The notes below the pieces were generated by a model. The model did no database searches, was not told the DNA's origin, and saw nothing but the letters and a program-made list of their open reading frames with translations. This document shows, one piece after another, positions 39,556-48,264 of a stretch of 64,000 nucleotides of DNA (positions are counted from its first letter, which is position 1; each line of letters starts with the position of its first letter). The DNA lies in NCBI GenBank assembly GCA_963762425.1, contig CAVXKY010000003.1, positions 37,030 to 101,029 of the forward strand, given 5' to 3'. The translations under genes were made by a program, and so were the position numbers. Source of the DNA: REEB95 sp963762425. GTDB taxonomy: Bacteria > Pseudomonadota > Alphaproteobacteria > ATCC43930 > CGMCC-115725.

Positions 39556-40863
39556 ATGCACTTCGAGCTTGATGTTCGTCCGGCCGAGATGCCTGCGTTT
39601 CTGAACAGGCTTATCGAGATTACCGGCCTAACATCATGGCAACAACGTGAGAGGGATTTTACGAAGCAACTTCACGACAACCCACTGATAGAAAGATATT
39701 TAGATACTCAATTCGGCATCGAGAGATCGATGATCAGTGTGCGGCACTATCGCGAAAGCACAGGCGGCCGAACGCCATCTATCAAAAATACGCCCCGTGC
39801 CAATCTAGGCGTTCTGTATGGCTTTGCGGCGATGGTGGCCCGCGTCTTCCCCAAGCTACCACTGTCTGCCCAAAATCTACTGCGAAGTAAAATTCGAGGT
39901 GGACTTAAGGATAATGTTGGCCTCGCGCCCCTGGCGTTTGAAATGCGAACAGCGGAGCATTTCATGCGTAAAGGCTTCGATGTGGAGTTCCACGATCTTT
40001 GTCACGGAGGTGGATACGATTTCCATATCAGAAACTCAGGAATAGAGATGGAGGTCGAATGTAAATCCGTTAGCGGCGATTTGGGGCACCGAGTCCATTT
40101 GCTTCGTCAATATCAGCTTGGCCCATATCTTCTCCAATCAATGAAGGATGCAAGCAAGGGCGGTATCGTAAAATTGTTGGTTGCCACATTGCCCAATCGA
40201 TTACACGGCCAGCGGGAATTTATGGATGCAGTCGGGACAAGGATTTCCCAAGCAATCATTGAGGCTAAGAGCGTGACAGATACCCAGCCCTGTTCTGTCT
40301 CCTATCAAGAGCATTCAATCGTTGGCTCGCCATTTGATTCACCGTCCCTCCCGCAAATAAGCGAAACCGAAGTAATTGACTACTGCAATCGAATGTTGGG
40401 CGACGAGATCGGCCACGTGATAATGATGTTTAAGCCGCACCAAAGTGCGACAGTGGTGGCACTACGTAGCACGCTACCAAATGAGTTCTTGAAGGGGGTA
40501 TATCACAACCTCAAAGACGCTTCGAAACAAATGTCAGGAACGAAACCCGGCGTCATATGCGTTCAGTTTAGAAACCTAACGAGCAGACAACTTCGTGAGT
40601 TCGCTGAAAGTCCGACGCAGTCTGGAAAACCGACGGGCCTTCAATTGATGACAGCGAAATTCTTTGATAGTAACGAGCGCGCTCATGTACATACGCTAGC
40701 TTATACTGCACCGGGTGAGTTTTTGAGTTGCCGCTTTCAAAGGCAGGATACAAACACAACAGACATAATACGCACTACCGTAACCAGCGAAGATGCCGCA
40801 TCCTATGTTTTCACGAATAAAAAGCACTCGCTTGTGAATGATCCACGGTATCGGGTCTTCTAA
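39556..40863 (+). CDS. Unrecognised PD-(D/E)XK nuclease-like protein
   Basis: A 435-aa soluble protein with an AGGA site 7 bases ahead of the ATG. Residues 120-175 contain a possible PD-(D/E)XK site: a helix (FEMRTAEHFMRKGFDVEF), GGGYDFHI with Asp155, then MEVECK with Glu168 and Lys170. The C-terminal half has no recognised motif. It is the most AT-rich gene in the window and lies alone at the left end of a defence-type island, which suggests an anti-phage nuclease or an accessory restriction factor. An alternative is an inactive or structural member of the fold. Function is inferred only from the motif and the setting. Confidence 0.7.
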   Translation: MHFELDVRPAEMPAFLNRLIEITGLTSWQQRERDFTKQLHDNPLIERYLDTQFGIERSMISVRHYRESTGGRTPSIKNTPRANLGVLYGFAAMVARVFPKLPLSAQNLLRSKIRGGLKDNVGLAPLAFEMRTAEHFMRKGFDVEFHDLCHGGGYDFHIRNSGIEMEVECKSVSGDLGHRVHLLRQYQLGPYLLQSMKDASKGGIVKLLVATLPNRLHGQREFMDAVGTRISQAIIEAKSVTDTQPCSVSYQEHSIVGSPFDSPSLPQISETEVIDYCNRMLGDEIGHVIMMFKPHQSATVVALRSTLPNEFLKGVYHNLKDASKQMSGTKPGVICVQFRNLTSRQLREFAESPTQSGKPTGLQLMTAKFFDSNERAHVHTLAYTAPGEFLSCRFQRQDTNTTDIIRTTVTSEDAASYVFTNKKHSLVNDPRYRVF

Positions 40864-40882
40864 TGATTGGAGCGATAAAGGG

Positions 40883-41074
40883 CTAGGATGAGCGTGAGTA
40901 ATTCAAGCCCGCACTTTTCAGGATTTCGATAACTTTTCCCTCGTCCCAGCTATCTACCATGATGATATCACCCGATATCGTGGGCTTGGAACCAAGCTCA
41001 CTGATTATTTTACTCAATGCGTCAGATTTTGTGGATGATGGCGCAGAACGATCAATTTTTACTTTCACCTTCAT
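40883..41074 (-). CDS. Small protein overlapping the restriction-modification gene
   Basis: A 63-aa protein (MKVKVKIDRSAP...) whose 5' end overlaps the 3' end of the restriction gene by 23 bases. An AGGAG lies 11 bases before this ATG; an ATG 9 bases further upstream is too close to the site. It is basic at the N-terminus, then helical with a VDSWDEGKVIEILKSAG end. The overlap implies cotranscription with the restriction gene. It may be a regulator or an accessory subunit; no family recognised. Confidence 0.6.
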   Translation of the reverse strand: MKVKVKIDRSAPSSTKSDALSKIISELGSKPTISGDIIMVDSWDEGKVIEILKSAGLNYSRSS

Positions 41075-43870
41075 GGGGTTCATTTCTCCTAATAAGCTCA
41101 ATACCATTACGTGATTTGTGCGGCAATGGAACGTGAGGAAAGACATCCTCAAGGTCTTCGGCGAAACGGAGCGAGTAGGATGTTGCAGACAGGAGGGTCA
41201 GAATTGCATCGAATACATCCTCGGCGGCGACCGGCTCACCGTAGGCCGCGCTCAGACTCTCAATGAGCGCCAATGGAATGTTTGGGGCGTTGATGTTCGG
41301 TCGCCGGTCATGGAGCGGAAAAGCGTAGCCGCCATAGCTACCCCGAAACGCGTGGCGGTCTGGAAAATCGCCGAAACACCAGACCGCCGCACCAGCGTTA
41401 GTTCCGTTTGGCAATGCGAACAGGCAGACATTATTCGCGCCCCAAACATTGCGCAATTTCGGTCTAGGCCGGTCGTTCCATGCGTCATTTGCATAATGCC
41501 ATCGTCTATCGAGCGGTCGGTAGCTACTTAATCTGACTGAGTCCTCGACCCAGCCAACTGCTTTGGCGCGATGCGCCGGGTTCATAGCAGTTGAATTAAA
41601 GATTTTATTAAGAGGCCCACCATCCAACGCTAAAATTCTTCTAATTTGTCGTTCGAGATTTTCACGTGAAACTGCATAAACAACGTCATCTCGCTTACTC
41701 TCAAGTCCAGAAGAGCGAAAAACGAAACATTCGCTTAGGCTGACCCATTCTCCATTTTGAAAAGGCTTAGGTCTCATATCGTCCAGGAGATCACGTTCGA
41801 CAGCGACGGCATTTGGCAGCGATCCTGCGTCTGCCCCGCTCACTAGCCAATCGAACTTCGCCCGGCGCGAAAATTGAGCCTCAGCCCAACTATCGAGATA
41901 GTGAACGCTCGCTGCCGCCCCGTTTGCTTTGCTGCCATCCGCGATGAGAAGGGTGATCGCAGTGCCGACCTGGATGTTGAAGACGCCCTGATCGGCATCA
42001 ACCCCGGCCCGCTCACCGCGCCGAACATCACCGCGCAGGTCGATGATCTCTATCCGGTCGAATCGCTCGCGCATCATCTTTCGTAACCCAGCATAGGGCC
42101 AACCGGTCAGGAACTTGCGGTTGGAAATGAAGGCGACGACCCCACGCCTCGGCGCATTTTCCGCCTCGAACAGTTTCCAGATCGCCCAGCGCCAAAAGGC
42201 AACGGACAGTTCGGGAAAGGTGTTGAGTTGGTTGCCTTGGCCTGCATTTCGCACCGGCTCTTTGAGGTCGTCCCAGACTCGATCCATCCAGTCGCCGACC
42301 AGCGTGCGATTTTCACCTTCCTCCAGCCGCCGATAGGGCGGATTGCCGATGATCGCCAGGATCGGCTGTTGTGCCTTGATGCGATTTGCTTCGCGTCGCT
42401 CGTCAGCGATTCCTTCCGCCACGAAACCGAGCGGACCGATGGGTGCAGCGGCGCCCGGTTCCGCCAGAGTATCGGCCAGATAAACGCCGAGCCGTGGCAG
42501 TTCGAGCGGCTCATCACCCTCACGGCGAAGACGACGCAACGCATGATGGAGCCGGTAGTGTGCGACAGCATAGGGGCCGACCAACAGTTCGAAGCCAAAC
42601 ATCCGATGGGCGAGCCCCTGTAAAGCAAGCGCCGCCATCCCTTCGCCTGCCTCGGCCTCCTGGGCCCTGACCCGCTCGGCAATGCCGAGCAGGAACGTGC
42701 CGGTGCCTGTCGCCGGATCGAGAATCGTAACTGCAGGATCGCGCAAACCTTGAGTTCGGCAAGATTATCGCGCACAGCCCGGTCGAGTGCGCCCACCATA
42801 TATCGCACAACCTCGACTGGCGTGTAGTAGACACCGTAGCGTTCACGCGCTTCGGGATCGAAGGTCTGAAGAAAATTTTCGTAGAAATAAAGAATGGGGT
42901 CAGGTCCACCTGGCGGAACGGCGAGAATTTCCGGCGCGAAGCTGTTCACCGTATCGCGCATGACCTCGAAGCCGATGCCAACGTCCTGCACCACCTCATC
43001 CAAGCTAAGAACGCGCAGGGCCGTCCGCATCAACGGATGCTCTTCCGGCATATGCTGCCAGGCGTTTGCCCCCACTGGTTGTCCGGTCCCCTCGCGTACC
43101 AACAAAAGCCCGAACGCGAGCGTCTGAGCAAAGGCAGCCGAAAAGAGGGCATTGAAATCGGTAGCGTTGTAGCCAGCCGCCTCCGGGTGGGCATAGAGAA
43201 CGTCCCGAAACTCCTGTCTTACCTGCAACAGCGCGTGACGCGGGTTGTCGCCTCCGTGAAGTTCCGCCAATCGATCCCGCACGATCCCGCGAACGAGGCG
43301 GGCGGAATGGGCCATTAAAGTAGCAAGATGTTCAGCATTGCGCGCTCTCGGCTCTTGTCCCGCGCCAGCGGAAAGCATCTCGACCAGACCTAGGAACTGG
43401 GCGGCGTCATGTTTGGCAATCTCACGATTAGCACGCGCGTCGTCTTGGTCAGCGCGAAGGGTACGCTCAGGCACAACCACCGCAATGCCGAGTTCGTCGT
43501 CACGGCGAAACAGACGAAATTCAGTAAAATTGCAGGTCGCCCAGCAGTGAAGCTCCTTGATCTGTTCAAACTGGCGTTTATCTTGGTCGCGCCAGCGCGT
43601 CGGGTCGGCTGGCTTGGCGGGCGCCTTAAGTTCAACGAAAGCGCGAGGAGGCGCTCCTTGCCTCACGAGCGCGATGTCCGGGCGCCCAACGCCTGGATTT
43701 CGATATTCGGGCACAATGATCAGCCTCGGAGCGGCAGGGAGTATAGGAAGCAACCCTTCCAGCAGTTGCTGAAAAGCTGGGGCGAGCGCCGTTTCCGGAA
43801 CGTCCGGGTTCGCTCGGCGAAGCTCCCTGATTCGATGGGCATATGTTTGCAGGAGGTCAGTGACGCTCAT
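41052..43870 (-). CDS. Single-chain restriction-modification protein (nuclease-N6-adenine methyltransferase), one frame break
   Basis: About 939 aa when the frame is repaired near 42745, where a TTTT run read as TTT would explain the shift. The N-terminal domain has a PD-(D/E)XK site (Asp65, Glu80, Lys82 in RPDIALV...FVELKAP). A helical linker leads to an N6-adenine methyltransferase with motif I LDPATGTGTFLLG and motif IV NPPY. The C-terminal region contains YRPLDRRWHYAND, which fits the specificity domain of Type ISP enzymes. There is no helicase, so it is like a Type IIG/L-type enzyme: cutting, modification and target recognition in one chain. Cut position and target unknown. It protects the island and its host from foreign DNA. 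Confidence 0.88.
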
Positions 43871-43964
43871 TGCTTCTGCTAATATATGTTTCGCTCAGTG
43901 TTGTCGTCGGATTACACAATCGCTGTTGAAATTCTGCTTGGCGATCGGGTTGCTGCATCCGCCT

Positions 43965-45047
43965 TTACGCCAGATGTAGGCGTAAATTCAACTTCCCTCC
44001 CGGCAGTCTCGCGCCAAGCTTATCAGCCCGCAAATGCGTATAGCGAGTCAACATGGCCGGGGTGAGATGGCCAGTAATGGCCATAATTTCGTTGTCTCGA
44101 AAATCGGAGAGTTCAAATAAGCGCGAAATCCCTTCGTGCCGAAGATCATGCCAGCGTAGATCGGGGAAGTTCTCCCCAATTGCATCATGGAAGGCATGAA
44201 TAATTCCCCGGCCCGTATCCACCGGAAGCACTGTTTGTGATTGAATTTTCTCGCTCGCGCCTTTCGGCCGCAAAGATTTGAAAGCGGCGATAGCGCGCCT
44301 GGAAAGTGGAACCCGGCGCGGCCTATCGTTTTTTGTCCTCGGCAAATCTATATGAGGATATTGGCCGGTTAGATTCACTCGGTCCCAGGTAAGGCCGGCG
44401 AGCTCGCCCTGCCGAACGCATGTTTCCATCGCAATGATGATGGCCTCTTTGAGCCAAGGACGGGCCTTTTCGGCCGCTTCCAGGAGCCGCTTTTCTTCCT
44501 TCTCGGCTAGGCGGCGGTTGCGACCCTCGGGCTTGCCCGGTCGAACGCCTGGCTTAACCGGATTATCAACGGGAACCTTATGTGCCCGCGCCCAAGTCTG
44601 AAACAGCTTTGATAAGACGTTCAGACGGTGAATGACGGTTTGCGGCCCACATTCGGCGGCGGGGCCACATAGCTTGCCATCCTCGGCATTGGCCTCGTCC
44701 AGGACTTCGCGCCGCCATTCGATCAGGTCCCAATCGTGGATCGAAACCAGCGACCAAGTCCCGAATTTGCTCGATTTCCAGTAGTTGAGTTTCGAAGTCA
44801 GGTTTTTCGCATTGGGGCCGCTGCCGATTAGATTGTTTTCGATCATCCAATCGCATGCCTTCGCGAGAGTCGTGCCGCGCGCGATTTTCTGGTCAACGAA
44901 TTCATCGCCGGTAACTTTGCCTTCGATGATCCGCTGCCATTCGCGCGCCGCGTTCAGCGTCTCGAACGTCCTGGTTTGATAGACGCCGTTGCGCCTCACC
45001 TGGACGCGAAATTGATGCGGTCCGCGTACCTGTATCGTGGAAGGCAT
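43965..45047 (-). CDS. Tyrosine integrase of the tRNA-Gly island
   Basis: A 360-aa phage-type integrase. The N-terminal 50 residues form an arm-binding domain (GPHQFRVQVRRNGVYQTRTF), then a core-binding domain. The catalytic domain carries Arg212 (CVRQGEL), Lys238 region (RTKNDRPR), His300 and Arg303 (HDLRH), His327 (TGHLT) and the nucleophile Tyr336 (TRYTHLR). It lies 98 bp from the 3' end of the tRNA and points into the island, the usual arrangement. All catalytic residues are intact, so the island may still be able to move. Confidence 0.95.
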   Translation of the reverse strand: MPSTIQVRGPHQFRVQVRRNGVYQTRTFETLNAAREWQRIIEGKVTGDEFVDQKIARGTTLAKACDWMIENNLIGSGPNAKNLTSKLNYWKSSKFGTWSLVSIHDWDLIEWRREVLDEANAEDGKLCGPAAECGPQTVIHRLNVLSKLFQTWARAHKVPVDNPVKPGVRPGKPEGRNRRLAEKEEKRLLEAAEKARPWLKEAIIIAMETCVRQGELAGLTWDRVNLTGQYPHIDLPRTKNDRPRRVPLSRRAIAAFKSLRPKGASEKIQSQTVLPVDTGRGIIHAFHDAIGENFPDLRWHDLRHEGISRLFELSDFRDNEIMAITGHLTPAMLTRYTHLRADKLGARLPGGKLNLRLHLA

Positions 45048-45079
45048 GGCACAACCCCTTGAAAATACGAGGGATTGAT

Positions 45080-45099
45080 TGTGCCAAATTGTGCCAAAA
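45080..45099 (+). repeat. Right subterminal repeat, probable integrase arm site
   Basis: TGTGCCAAATTGTGCCAAAA, identical to the copy at 39481-39500 and in the same orientation. It sits between the integrase start and the tRNA, so binding could also repress the integrase promoter. Confidence 0.7.
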
Positions 45100-45143
45100 A
45101 AGGCTAGTTAAGAGATGGCCGATTTACTAAGTCATTGAAAAGA

Positions 45144-45190
45144 TTGGAGCGGGTGAAGGGAATCGAACCCTCGTCGTAAGCTTGGGAAGC
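45144..45190. repeat. Right attachment site (47-bp direct repeat) inside tRNA-Gly
   Basis: The repeat spans the 3' half of tRNA-Gly and ends in the anticodon arm. It matches 39328-39374 at every base, so integration left the tRNA intact at this end. Confidence 0.95.
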
Positions 45191-45218
45191 TTCTGCTCTA
45201 CCATTGAGCTACACCCGC
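45145..45218 (-). tRNA. tRNA-Gly (anticodon CCC)
   Basis: A 74-base cloverleaf on the minus strand: acceptor GCGGGTG/CACCCGC with encoded CCA, D arm GCTC...GAGC, anticodon loop TTCCCAA giving CCC, and a T arm with GGTTCGATTCC. One G-A mismatch closes the top of the anticodon stem. It reads toward the island, whose insertion left it complete. Confidence 0.96.
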
Positions 45219-45376
45219 GAGGCCCGAATCCGCATTAAAGCCGAGCGCGGCCTCCTCTTCAAGCTGTCGGCCTTCCCGGAATTGGGGCGCAAGGACCGGA
45301 GTGTCCGGGCCGCGCGGAACGGGTCAAATACCGCTTGCCGCCCGGGCTTTCCCGTGCCGCAATCGAGGAGCATCCG

Positions 45377-46489
45377 ATGACCCTGGCCGCGCTCAAAGCC
45401 CCGAACCCGACCCGGTCCCCGATCCGCCCGGCGGCCCGGCCCTATGTCAGCCCATCGCAACGCTGGCGGGCCGTGACCGGGCGCGATCGCCGCGCCGACG
45501 GCGTCTTCTATTATTCGGTCGCGACCACCGGCATCTATTGCCGCCCGTCCTGCGCGTCGCGCTTGGCGCTGCGCGAGAATGTGCGCTTCCATGACAGTTG
45601 CGCCGATGCCGAACGCGCCGGTTTCCGCCCGTGCAAGCGCTGCCGGCCCGAGGGCGCCGCGCCGCGCCATGTCCGGGCGGCGCTGGTGGCGGCGGCTTGC
45701 CGCGCCATCGAACTCGCCGGACCGGAGGCTGCGCCCGATCTCGGCGCCTTGGCAACATCCTCGGGCTTGAGCCGCTTCCATTTCCACCGCCTGTTCAAAT
45801 CCGTCGCCGGCTGCACGCCGCGGGAATACGCCGCGGGCTTGCGCGCCGGCCGCCTGCGCGGCGGCCTGCGGGAAAGCCGCAGCGTGACCGAGGCGTTCTA
45901 CGGCGCCGGCTTCAATTCGAGCGGCCGGTTCTACGCCCAGTCGGCCTCGCTCCTCGGCATGACTCCGCGCGACTTCCGCGCCGGCGGCCGGGGCGCCGCG
46001 ATCCGCTTCGCCATCGCCCGCTGCTCGCTGGGAAACATCCTGGTGGCATCCACCGACAAGGGCGTCTGCGCGATATCGCTGGGCGAGGATCCGGAACAGC
46101 TCGCGCGCGAACTTCAGGACCGCTTCCCCAACGCCGCGCTCTCCGGCGGCGACAAGGATTTCGCGCGGCGCGTCGCCCAGGCGGTGGGGCTGGTCGAGAC
46201 GCCCGGCGCGGGATTCGATCTGCCGCTCGATCTGCGCGGCACGGCTTTCCAGATTCGCGTCTGGCGGACGTTGCGCCAAATCCCCCCGGGCGAAACCGCC
46301 AGCTATGCCGACATCGCGCGGCGCATCGGCCAGCCCAAATCGGCGCGCGCCGTGGCCCGGGCCTGCGCCGCCAACACCCTTGCCGTCGCCATTCCCTGCC
46401 ACCGCGTGGTGCGGCTTAACGGCGATCCGGGCGGTTACCGCTGGGGCGTCGAACGCAAACGCACGCTGCTCGCCCGCGAACGCGGCTGA
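45377..46489 (+). CDS. ada: Bifunctional transcriptional activator / DNA repair methyltransferase Ada
   Basis: A 370-aa Ada. The N-terminal zinc domain has Cys55, Cys59, Cys86 and Cys89; Cys55 would accept methyl from phosphotriesters. Next comes an AraC-type HTH (about 110-190, SRFHFHRLFKSVAG). The C-terminal O6-methylguanine methyltransferase has its active Cys341 in AIPCHRVV. Methylation by alkylation damage turns the protein into an activator of its own regulon. No alkB or alkA follows. The start is set by GAGGAG seven bases ahead of MTLAAL. Confidence 0.95.
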   Translation: MTLAALKAPNPTRSPIRPAARPYVSPSQRWRAVTGRDRRADGVFYYSVATTGIYCRPSCASRLALRENVRFHDSCADAERAGFRPCKRCRPEGAAPRHVRAALVAAACRAIELAGPEAAPDLGALATSSGLSRFHFHRLFKSVAGCTPREYAAGLRAGRLRGGLRESRSVTEAFYGAGFNSSGRFYAQSASLLGMTPRDFRAGGRGAAIRFAIARCSLGNILVASTDKGVCAISLGEDPEQLARELQDRFPNAALSGGDKDFARRVAQAVGLVETPGAGFDLPLDLRGTAFQIRVWRTLRQIPPGETASYADIARRIGQPKSARAVARACAANTLAVAIPCHRVVRLNGDPGGYRWGVERKRTLLARERG

Positions 46490-46527
46490 TGCTATAAGCC
46501 CGTCTCAGGCCAAAAGACGAGGCGTCC

Positions 46528-46974
46528 ATGCAGGGACCGGTCAAGATCGACGAAACCGTGAGCGTTACCGGGCAGATCGCGCCCGCCGACGTGGCCGAAA
46601 TCGCCAAGGCCGGCTTCGCCGCCATCATCAACAACCGCCCCGACGGCGAGGAGCCGGGCCAGCCCCCGAAAGATACGGTCGAGGCCGAGGCCAAGAAGTA
46701 CGGGCTCGAATACCGCTACATCCCGGTCACCACCCCCACCATCACCTACAAGGACGTGGCGGCTTTCAACCACGCGCTGTTGCGGGGCGCGAAGCCGGTC
46801 CTGGTCCATTGCCGCTCGGGCGCGCGCTCTTACGTGCTCTGGGCCTTGACCCGGGTGTTCTTCGACGGCGAAAGCCCGCTGATGCTCGCGGCCGACGCCG
46901 CCAAGAAGGGCTACGATCTGCGCGTGCTGCCGGCGCTGGTGGAAAAGCTCCAGGCCGAGAAGGACAAGGGCTAG
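46528..46974 (+). CDS. TIGR01244 / DUF442-type phosphatase-like protein
   Basis: A 148-aa protein of the beta-lactamase-hydrolase-like phosphatase group. It has INNRPDGEEPGQP near residue 34 and the phosphate loop VHCRSGARS with Cys95 and Arg100. The loop is CX4R and not the classic CX5R of tyrosine phosphatases, which is normal for this family. In other bacteria the domain is fused to a metallo-beta-lactamase (sulfide-related persulfide chemistry); here it is alone. Substrate unknown. Confidence 0.88.
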   Translation: MQGPVKIDETVSVTGQIAPADVAEIAKAGFAAIINNRPDGEEPGQPPKDTVEAEAKKYGLEYRYIPVTTPTITYKDVAAFNHALLRGAKPVLVHCRSGARSYVLWALTRVFFDGESPLMLAADAAKKGYDLRVLPALVEKLQAEKDKG

Positions 46975-47001
46975 AACGCGATCCGGTTCGGAGAACTTGT
47001 T

Positions 47002-47502
47002 ATGAGAATCGTCCTGACGCTTTTGCTGCTGTTGTTCGCCGCTACGGGCGCTTATGCCCAAACGGCGCGGGTTGACCGCATCGACGTGGTCGAATACGGC
47101 ATCTTCACCGCCAATACGCAAAGCATGCAGGCCGCGCCGGGCACCGCATCGGGCACCGTCAGCACGGTCGCCGACATCCAGCATGCCGCGACCACGCGGA
47201 CAATTCCCGCGCAGCAAGGGATACGATTCGGCTTCCGCTATACCGTGATCGGCGCGCCCGCCGGCGCGGACGTGCCGCTGCACATGGTGACGATCTTTCC
47301 GCCGCCCGGGCTGACCAATCCGGCCACGCAGCAACGCAAGGCCCAAAGCGAATACGATTCCAGCGCAACCATTGGAACAGCGTCGTACAAGGGCTATCAA
47401 CTCACCGATCCCTGGGAAGTCGTGCCCGGCGTTTGGACCCTGCAAATCTGGTATCAAGGCCGCAAGCTGGCCGAACAAAAATTCACCGTCGTGAAACAGT
47501 AA
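47002..47502 (+). CDS. DUF3859 family exported protein
   Basis: A 166-aa secreted protein: signal peptide cleaved after AYA (residue 19), then an immunoglobulin-like beta pattern with family features VVEYGIFTA, FGFRYTVIGAPAGADVPL and PGVWTLQIWYQGRKLAEQKF. The family is of unknown function and probably periplasmic. It is 27 bases downstream of the phosphatase-like gene. Confidence 0.8.
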   Translation: MRIVLTLLLLLFAATGAYAQTARVDRIDVVEYGIFTANTQSMQAAPGTASGTVSTVADIQHAATTRTIPAQQGIRFGFRYTVIGAPAGADVPLHMVTIFPPPGLTNPATQQRKAQSEYDSSATIGTASYKGYQLTDPWEVVPGVWTLQIWYQGRKLAEQKFTVVKQ

Positions 47503-47508
47503 GGCGGC

Positions 47509-48264
47509 CTAGCCGCGCCAGCGCAGCAAGCGGCGTTCGAGCCAGCCGGTCACGCCGAAGATCAGCAGCACGAAGCCCATGATGAGCGCGATCAGCGCGA
47601 TCATCAGCGCCGAATTGTAGTTGCTCTGGGCGAAGGACAGGAGATAGCCCAGGCCCCTGGTCGAGGCCACGAACTCGCCCACCACCGCGCCGGTGAAGGC
47701 GAAACCCACCGCCACCTTGAGATTGCCCAAGACCCAGGCCACCACCGAGGGCACATACACCTCGCGCAGCAGGTCGCGCCAGCCGCCGCCCAGCGTCGTC
47801 ACCCGCTCGACCAGCTTCTTGTCCACCTCGCGGATGCCGGTGAAGACGGTGAAGAAGATCAGCACCGCCACCAGCATGACGGCGAGCGCCACCTTCGAGC
47901 CGAGCCCGATGCCGAACCAGATGACGAACAGCGGCGCCAGCACCACGCGCGGCACCGCGTTCAAGCCGATCATCACCGGCTCCAGCAGATCGCCGATGAA
48001 GGGAGTCAACGCCGCCGCCGCGCCCAGCACCGCGCCGAGCCCGAGTCCGATCACCAGCCCGCCCAGCGCCGCCGAGAATGTCGCGTAGAGATGCGGCCAG
48101 ATCGTGCCCGAGACGAAAAGCTGGACCAGCGTCGCCGCCACGGCCGAAGGCGCCGGCATGTAAAGCGGGTTCAAATGCCCGGCCTGGGCGGCCCATTGCC
48201 ACAGCGCCACCAGACCGGCCAATCCCAGCGCCTGGCGCAGCCCCGTCTGAAGCCTGGGATTCAT
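47509..48264 (-). CDS. ABC transporter permease (nitrate/sulfonate/taurine type)
   Basis: A 251-aa inner-membrane permease with six predicted helices and the EAA-like loop VTTLGGGWRDLLREVYVPSV. It belongs to the SsuC/TauC/NrtB branch. Its start overlaps the ATPase stop by 4 bases. It ends the leftward importer operon (binding protein, ATPase, permease). Confidence 0.93.
   Translation of the reverse strand: MNPRLQTGLRQALGLAGLVALWQWAAQAGHLNPLYMPAPSAVAATLVQLFVSGTIWPHLYATFSAALGGLVIGLGLGAVLGAAAALTPFIGDLLEPVMIGLNAVPRVVLAPLFVIWFGIGLGSKVALAVMLVAVLIFFTVFTGIREVDKKLVERVTTLGGGWRDLLREVYVPSVVAWVLGNLKVAVGFAFTGAVVGEFVASTRGLGYLLSFAQSNYNSALMIALIALIMGFVLLIFGVTGWLERRLLRWRG

Larger units (their letters stand above)
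39328..45190. mobile_element. Integrative island in tRNA-Gly carrying restriction and nuclease genes
   Basis: A 5.9-kb segment bounded by perfect 47-bp direct repeats, the right one being the 3' part of an intact tRNA-Gly. It holds a tyrosine integrase next to the tRNA, a single-chain restriction-modification gene, a small overlapping gene and an unrecognised nuclease-like gene. GC content is clearly lower than in the flanks, most of all at 39.5-40.9 kb. No transposase, replication or conjugation gene is present, nor an obvious excisionase, so it is probably mobilised by its own integrase at low rate or now fixed. Confidence 0.93.
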
